Translations under genes and position numbers: made by a program
Source of the DNA: an uncultured Lachnospiraceae bacterium
GTDB taxonomy: Bacteria; Bacillota; Clostridia; Lachnospirales; Lachnospiraceae
NCBI GenBank assembly: GCA_958428365.1
Contig: CAUAFT010000004.1
Span: 1 to 64,000, forward strand
Length of the DNA: 64,000 bases
Direction of reading: 5' to 3'
Shown: piece by piece, positions 59,889 to 64,000 of the stretch
Numbering within the stretch: the first letter of the stretch is position 1
How the letters are laid out: every line of letters begins with the position of its first letter
The notes under the pieces: generated by a model
Database searches by the model: none
What the model was told of the DNA's origin: nothing
Seen by the model: the letters and a program-made list of their open reading frames with translations, nothing else

Positions 59889-61922
59889 TTATTGCTTCTT
59901 AAAAGACACCGACTGGGTCTGCTTCTGTGTGGATCCATCTGCCAGCTTCCAGGTGATCTCAAGAGTGCCGGAGCTCACCTCCGGTATATCTCCTTTTTCC
60001 AGACTATACGGGAAGGAGGAGATGTCAATATTACTCCACTGCTCGATGACCTCGCCGCTTGGATCCATCAGCACAATGCTGGCGCTCACTACATCTTCGC
60101 TGTTCTCCGGAGCTGATACGCTCGCGCTGAATTTGTAATAGACCGTCTTAGGTCCGCTGCTGATGACCAGGGTCACATTCGTTCCCTCATCCACATATTT
60201 TCCAGGTGCAACACTCTGGCTGATGACCCTTCCCGCTTCCACGGAATCGCTGTTTTCGCTGGTCACGCTGGTTACCACCAGTCCGTTTGCCGACATGGTA
60301 TTTTTTGCATCCTCCTCCGTAGCTCCCCGGACGTCCGGCACGGCTACGGCTGCCTTTCCCTGAGATACAATGATACTGATGGTATCTCCTTCCTTAGCGG
60401 AGCTTCCCGGCTCCGGTGACTGGGAAATGACATTTCCATTCGCCACGGAATCACTGTTCTGATAATCTCTGGCATACTTAAATCCATAATCCTGCAGTTT
60501 GTTGATGGCTGAGGTCTCATCCAGTCCACGGACGTCCGGCACGGAGATCTCTCCGGTTCCGCTGCTGATGACAACGGTGATGGTGGAATTCTTCTTCACC
60601 ATATCTCCCTTGTCCGCGCTCTGGGACATGATCTCGCCCTCTGCATATTTATCGCTGGACTGCGTTCCGCCATCCTTGATTCCCAGACCAATATCTGCTA
60701 AGGCTTCCTTCGCCTCATCAAAGGTCATACCTGTAACGTCGATCATCTCCACTTTGCCGCTCTCTGATTCCGTCTTAGTATCCTCTTCATCCGTATCCTT
60801 ACTCTTGGATGTATTTCCGAATTTAAAAAATCCCATAAAACTTCCGATGAGATAGATGGCAATTCCGACGATGATCGCCGCCGCAACGATACCCGCAATG
60901 GTAATCGCCTTCTCCATCTTCGGATTCAGCTCTCCCTCCGAGGTCTCGTCCTCGTCCTCCTCGTCTTCTTCCTCTTCCCCGTCTTCCTCTTCCTGCTGAT
61001 AGTAGACGTTGTTCGCCTCTTCCTGGATCCGTTCTAAATCCTCATCCGTATATTTTCTGGTCTTTCCATCCCCCGGAGTGACAATGGTCACGAAATCCTC
61101 GTCCGGATTGATCAGAGATTTTTTCAGATCCAAAAGCAGGTCCGCTATGTTCTCATACCGTCTGTCCGCATTCTTCTGGGTACACTTGGTAATGATTTTT
61201 TCCAGACTGATGGGAAGATCCGGCGCATAGGCGCTGGGAGCCACCATCTCCTCCTGAAGGTGCTGGATGGCAACCGCCACCGTGGTGTCCCCGTCAAAAG
61301 GCACCCGTCCTGTCACCATCTCATACATCACGATTCCCAGAGAATAAATATCGCTCTTTCCATCCACAAAACCATTTCTCGCCTGCTCCGGTGAGGAATA
61401 ATGAACGGAACCCATCACATCGGAATTGATGGTGTTGGAAGTTGCTGCCCTGGCAATTCCAAAGTCCGTGACCTTCACCTTTCCCTCTGTGGAAATAATG
61501 ATATTCTGCGGTTTGATATCCCGGTGAATGATATTTTTATTGTGCGCAGCTTCGATTCCCCTGCCCACCTGAATTGCAATACTGATCGCCTCTTTAAAAG
61601 AGAGCTGTCCTTTTTTCTCAATATACGTCTTTAATGTGATGCCTTCCACATATTCCATGACGATGTAATACATCCCGTCCTGGCTGCCCACATCATAGAT
61701 GTTGACGATATTCGGATGCTCCAGCCCTGCCGCCGACTGGGCCTCGGTGCGGAACTTTGTTACAAAATTGACATCCTCTGAAAACTCCTGTTTTAAAACC
61801 TTGATCGCCACAAAGCGTCCCAGCGTATGATCCTTTGCTTTGTAGACGTCGGACATTCCGCCCGCTCCTATCTTCCCTACGATCTCATAACGATCATCTA
61901 TAAACATTCCTTCTGTCAGCAT
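59889..61922 (-). CDS. prkC: Ser/Thr protein kinase with PASTA domains
   Basis: 677 residues. Kinase domain about 10-275: GAGGMSDVYKA (P loop), AIKVLK (Lys), HRDIKPQNIII (catalytic loop) and DFGIA, with activation loop and SSPEQARNG. An acidic linker (DEEDEDETSEGE) precedes one membrane span (about 340-360). Three PASTA repeats follow (about 400-605), which sense muropeptides or lipid II outside, and a final beta domain. Paired with the PP2C phosphatase 13 bases upstream. Confidence 0.95.
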   Translation of the reverse strand: MLTEGMFIDDRYEIVGKIGAGGMSDVYKAKDHTLGRFVAIKVLKQEFSEDVNFVTKFRTEAQSAAGLEHPNIVNIYDVGSQDGMYYIVMEYVEGITLKTYIEKKGQLSFKEAISIAIQVGRGIEAAHNKNIIHRDIKPQNIIISTEGKVKVTDFGIARAATSNTINSDVMGSVHYSSPEQARNGFVDGKSDIYSLGIVMYEMVTGRVPFDGDTTVAVAIQHLQEEMVAPSAYAPDLPISLEKIITKCTQKNADRRYENIADLLLDLKKSLINPDEDFVTIVTPGDGKTRKYTDEDLERIQEEANNVYYQQEEEDGEEEEDEEDEDETSEGELNPKMEKAITIAGIVAAAIIVGIAIYLIGSFMGFFKFGNTSKSKDTDEEDTKTESESGKVEMIDVTGMTFDEAKEALADIGLGIKDGGTQSSDKYAEGEIMSQSADKGDMVKKNSTITVVISSGTGEISVPDVRGLDETSAINKLQDYGFKYARDYQNSDSVANGNVISQSPEPGSSAKEGDTISIIVSQGKAAVAVPDVRGATEEDAKNTMSANGLVVTSVTSENSDSVEAGRVISQSVAPGKYVDEGTNVTLVISSGPKTVYYKFSASVSAPENSEDVVSASIVLMDPSGEVIEQWSNIDISSFPYSLEKGDIPEVSSGTLEITWKLADGSTQKQTQSVSFKKQ

Positions 61923-61935
61923 TCTTCCACCTCTT

Positions 61936-62658
61936 CTAGCACGGTTCTATCACCACTACCGTTATATTATCCAAACCCCCGTTGCTGTTGGCCGTCTCCA
62001 CCAGACGCTCTACTCTCTCAGCAACATCTCTTTGTCCCTTTACGATATTTTCGATATCCACATCGTCTACCATATTTGTCAGACCGTCGGAACACATCAA
62101 CAGATAGTCCTCCGGTTCTATTTCTACCTGAAAAAAGTCTGCTTTGACCTCCTCAGCCGCCCCTATGGCTCTTGTAATGATATTCTTATCGGGATGATCC
62201 TTGGCTGCGTCCCTGGCGATCTCGCCCATGCGCACCATTTCCTCCACAAGAGAGTGATCTCTCGTGATCTGGGTGATCTCCTTTCCGATCACATACATCC
62301 TGCTGTCGCCCACATTGGCAACACAGGCCTGCATCCCAAGCAGTGTCATTACGACAACCGTAGTTCCCATTCCGGCCATGGCCTCGTCTGCCTCTGCCTT
62401 TTCTCTCAGTTTCCTGTTTGCTGTACAGATGGCACGGTTGATGATCTCCACGGGCTCCGTTCCCCCATCGTTTTCAATGCATCTTACGATGGTCTCCACC
62501 GTATACCGGGAAGCGAACTCTCCCGCTTTATGACCTCCCATTCCATCCGCAACAATAAAAAGGTTCGGCAGATTTCCCACGGCATTCTCTGACGTATATA
62601 CATAATCCTGATTCATTTCTCTTTTCTTTCCAATATCCGAGATCGAAAATGTCTTCAT
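61936..62658 (-). CDS. prpC: PP2C-type Ser/Thr phosphatase (Stp/PrpC)
   Basis: 240 residues from the ATG at 62658 (MKTFSISDIGKKREMNQDY). The metal-binding motifs are REMNQDYVY, VADGMGGHKAGEFAS (DGMGG), CSDGLTNMVD and GGLDNITVVVI. It removes phosphates from targets of PrkC. It starts 8 bases after the rlmN stop. Confidence 0.95.
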   Translation of the reverse strand: MKTFSISDIGKKREMNQDYVYTSENAVGNLPNLFIVADGMGGHKAGEFASRYTVETIVRCIENDGGTEPVEIINRAICTANRKLREKAEADEAMAGMGTTVVVMTLLGMQACVANVGDSRMYVIGKEITQITRDHSLVEEMVRMGEIARDAAKDHPDKNIITRAIGAAEEVKADFFQVEIEPEDYLLMCSDGLTNMVDDVDIENIVKGQRDVAERVERLVETANSNGGLDNITVVVIEPC

Positions 62659-62665
62659 TTCTTGC

Positions 62666-63703
62666 CTACCCTTCCGTAAATCTCTTTCGTAATTGTCCAC
62701 AGGCACCGTCGATATCTCTGCCCATTTCCCTTCTAATAGTAACATTTATTCCGTTTTTTTCAAGTTTATTTTTGAAATTCCGTATCACCTGCTGATTCGA
62801 TTGTACATAATCCCGCTCCTTAATCGGATTCACGGGAATCAGATTCACATGACAGTTCATATCTCCGATCAGGGCGCTCAAAGCCTCCGCATCCTCCTTA
62901 GAATCATTGACGCCGCCTACCAGGGAGTACTCAAAGGTGATCCTTCTTCCAGTCTTTTCAAAATAATATTTACAGGCGTCGATCACCTCTGTGATCTCAT
63001 ACTTATTCGCCACCGGCATCAACTCCCGGCGTTTTTCCTGACTGGAAGCGTGAAGAGACAGCGCGAGGGTGATCTGAAGCTGCTCTCCTGCCAATTCCCG
63101 AATCCGCGGTACGATCCCGCAGGTGGATACGGTGAGATTTCTCTGGCTGATGTGAAGCCCGTTTTCATCGGTCAGCAGTTCTATAAATTTTAAAAGATTC
63201 CCATAGTTATCCAGAGGCTCTCCCGTTCCCATGACCACAACGTTGGAAATCCGCTCTCCGATATCCCTGCCGATGCGGTAGATCTGTTCTAACATCTCTC
63301 CCGGCGTCAATCCCCGCACCAGTCCGTCCAATGTGGAGGCGCAGAAACGGCAGCCCATCCGACAGCCCACCTGGGAGGAAATACAGACGGAATTGCCGTG
63401 CTTATAGCGCATCAGCACACTCTCCACCATATTTCCGTCTTCCAGCCGAAAGAGATATTTCTTCGTCCCGTCCAGCTTGGAGGTTTGGATCTCCACCGGC
63501 TCTAAAACCGTCAGGCTTGCGTGCTCCTTTAATTTTTCCCGCAGGGTTTTGGAAAGATTTGTCATCTCCTCATAATCCCGCGCCTGCTTTTCATGCAGCC
63601 ATTGGTAGAGTTGTTTTGCCCGAAAAGGTTTCTCTCCGATCTCTGTCATAAAGCTCTGTAATTCTTTTAAATTTAATGATTTGATCTCTGTTTTCTCATT
63701 CAT
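62666..63703 (-). CDS. rlmN: Dual-specificity rRNA/tRNA adenine-C2 methyltransferase RlmN
   Basis: 345 residues, radical SAM: CRMGCRFCAS (CxxxCxxC, about 112-122), GEPLDNY, and the C-terminal GIRRE-type NVTIRREMGRDIDGACGQL with the acceptor Cys. Methylates A2503 of 23S rRNA and A37 of some tRNAs. Confidence 0.96.
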   Translation of the reverse strand: MNEKTEIKSLNLKELQSFMTEIGEKPFRAKQLYQWLHEKQARDYEEMTNLSKTLREKLKEHASLTVLEPVEIQTSKLDGTKKYLFRLEDGNMVESVLMRYKHGNSVCISSQVGCRMGCRFCASTLDGLVRGLTPGEMLEQIYRIGRDIGERISNVVVMGTGEPLDNYGNLLKFIELLTDENGLHISQRNLTVSTCGIVPRIRELAGEQLQITLALSLHASSQEKRRELMPVANKYEITEVIDACKYYFEKTGRRITFEYSLVGGVNDSKEDAEALSALIGDMNCHVNLIPVNPIKERDYVQSNQQVIRNFKNKLEKNGINVTIRREMGRDIDGACGQLRKRFTEG

Positions 63704-63737
63704 GCTATGTATCCATGTCCGTATTTTATACTGCCCG

Positions 63738-64000
63738 CTATATTTTCCTTTTCTGAAATTGGGCGATGAAAAAGCCGTCGTTTCCCTGTTCTCCCGGAAA
63801 GATCTGTCTCATGGAGATAAGCTCCAATTCAGGATGTTTTTCCAAGAGCCAGCCTGCGTTTTCTTCATTCTCCGCTTTGTGGATCGTACAGGTGCTGTAG
63901 AGTAATTTACCGCCCGGCTTCACATAGCGGACTGTCACATCCAGGATCTCCCTCTGGAGAGTCGCAAGCTCTACCTCCTTTTCCCTTGTCATCTTGTACT
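63738..64000 (-). CDS. rsmB: 16S rRNA m5C967 methyltransferase RsmB, C-terminal part
   Basis: The gene runs off the right edge; the last 87 codons are present. KPGGKLLYSTCTIHKAENEE holds the second catalytic Cys motif (STCT) of RsmB/Sun methyltransferases, and GNDGFFIAQFQKRK is the typical end. It precedes rlmN as in many Firmicutes. Confidence 0.88.
   Translation of the reverse strand, partial: YKMTREKEVELATLQREILDVTVRYVKPGGKLLYSTCTIHKAENEENAGWLLEKHPELELISMRQIFPGEQGNDGFFIAQFQKRKI

Overview
The window looks like a chromosomal segment of an endospore-forming, anaerobic member of the Firmicutes, most likely family Lachnospiraceae. Evidence: sporulation genes (cotJABC, spoIIGA, sigE, sigG), oxygen-sensitive redox enzymes ([FeFe]-hydrogenase, NfnAB, a flavodiiron protein), a Trp-type T-box, and DUF5716/DUF5717/DUF5685/DUF5662/DUF6110 families that I know mainly from Lachnospiraceae. 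Genus cannot be fixed from the sequence. Coding is dense and mostly on the minus strand; no tRNA or rRNA genes, CRISPR arrays, prophage or defence genes were seen.

Layout. 1-3.1 kb: 5' end of what appears to be a group II intron just behind the rpsU terminator, rpsU, a J-domain protein, DUF5685, a zinc-ribbon membrane protein and uppP. 3.3-4.6 kb: a candidate small RNA and the spore-coat operon cotJABC. 4.7-11.6 kb: a four-gene uncharacterised operon (DUF5717, Hsp70/actin-like DUF5716, a TPR-like protein, a coiled-coil membrane protein). 11.7-14.8 kb: a PLP aminotransferase and a self-regulated GntR/ABC operon. 14.9-20.6 kb: nfnAB with a long leader, then a tryptophan-type ABC transporter under a Trp T-box. 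20.7-24.7 kb: MarR/MATE and LysR/DMT transporter pairs. 24.8-29.6 kb: two CobW-type GTPases (one with a His-rich metal-binding tract), an ABC exporter and a LUD-domain protein. 29.8-34.3 kb: greA, argS, a half-length DapF-like protein without its catalytic Cys, an AraC regulator and two small charged proteins. 34.4-38.6 kb: sigG, a beta-CASP hydrolase, sigE and spoIIGA. 38.7-49.8 kb: secreted FN3 protein, an operon of a degenerate GH13 protein-DUF5662-trpS-flavodiiron protein, HD-GYP and DUF1292 proteins, a UvrD-like helicase and gltX.

49.8-50.4 kb holds the most unusual signal: two oppositely oriented copies of a roughly 230-nt palindromic element. They share an 81-nt core whose two internal stems differ by compensatory base changes, and each is enclosed by a long stem whose outer sequence differs completely between copies yet still pairs. 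This pattern points to selection on a structured RNA or DNA hairpin.

50.5-57.5 kb: a small three-repeat protein, a [FeFe]-hydrogenase behind a Rex box, feoA-feoB plus an FeoB-associated Cys-rich peptide behind a Fur-like box, and a P1B-type ATPase with an altered metal motif plus its DUF6110 partner. 57.6-64 kb: the conserved housekeeping cluster rsmB-rlmN-PP2C phosphatase-prkC-rsgA-rpe-thiN.
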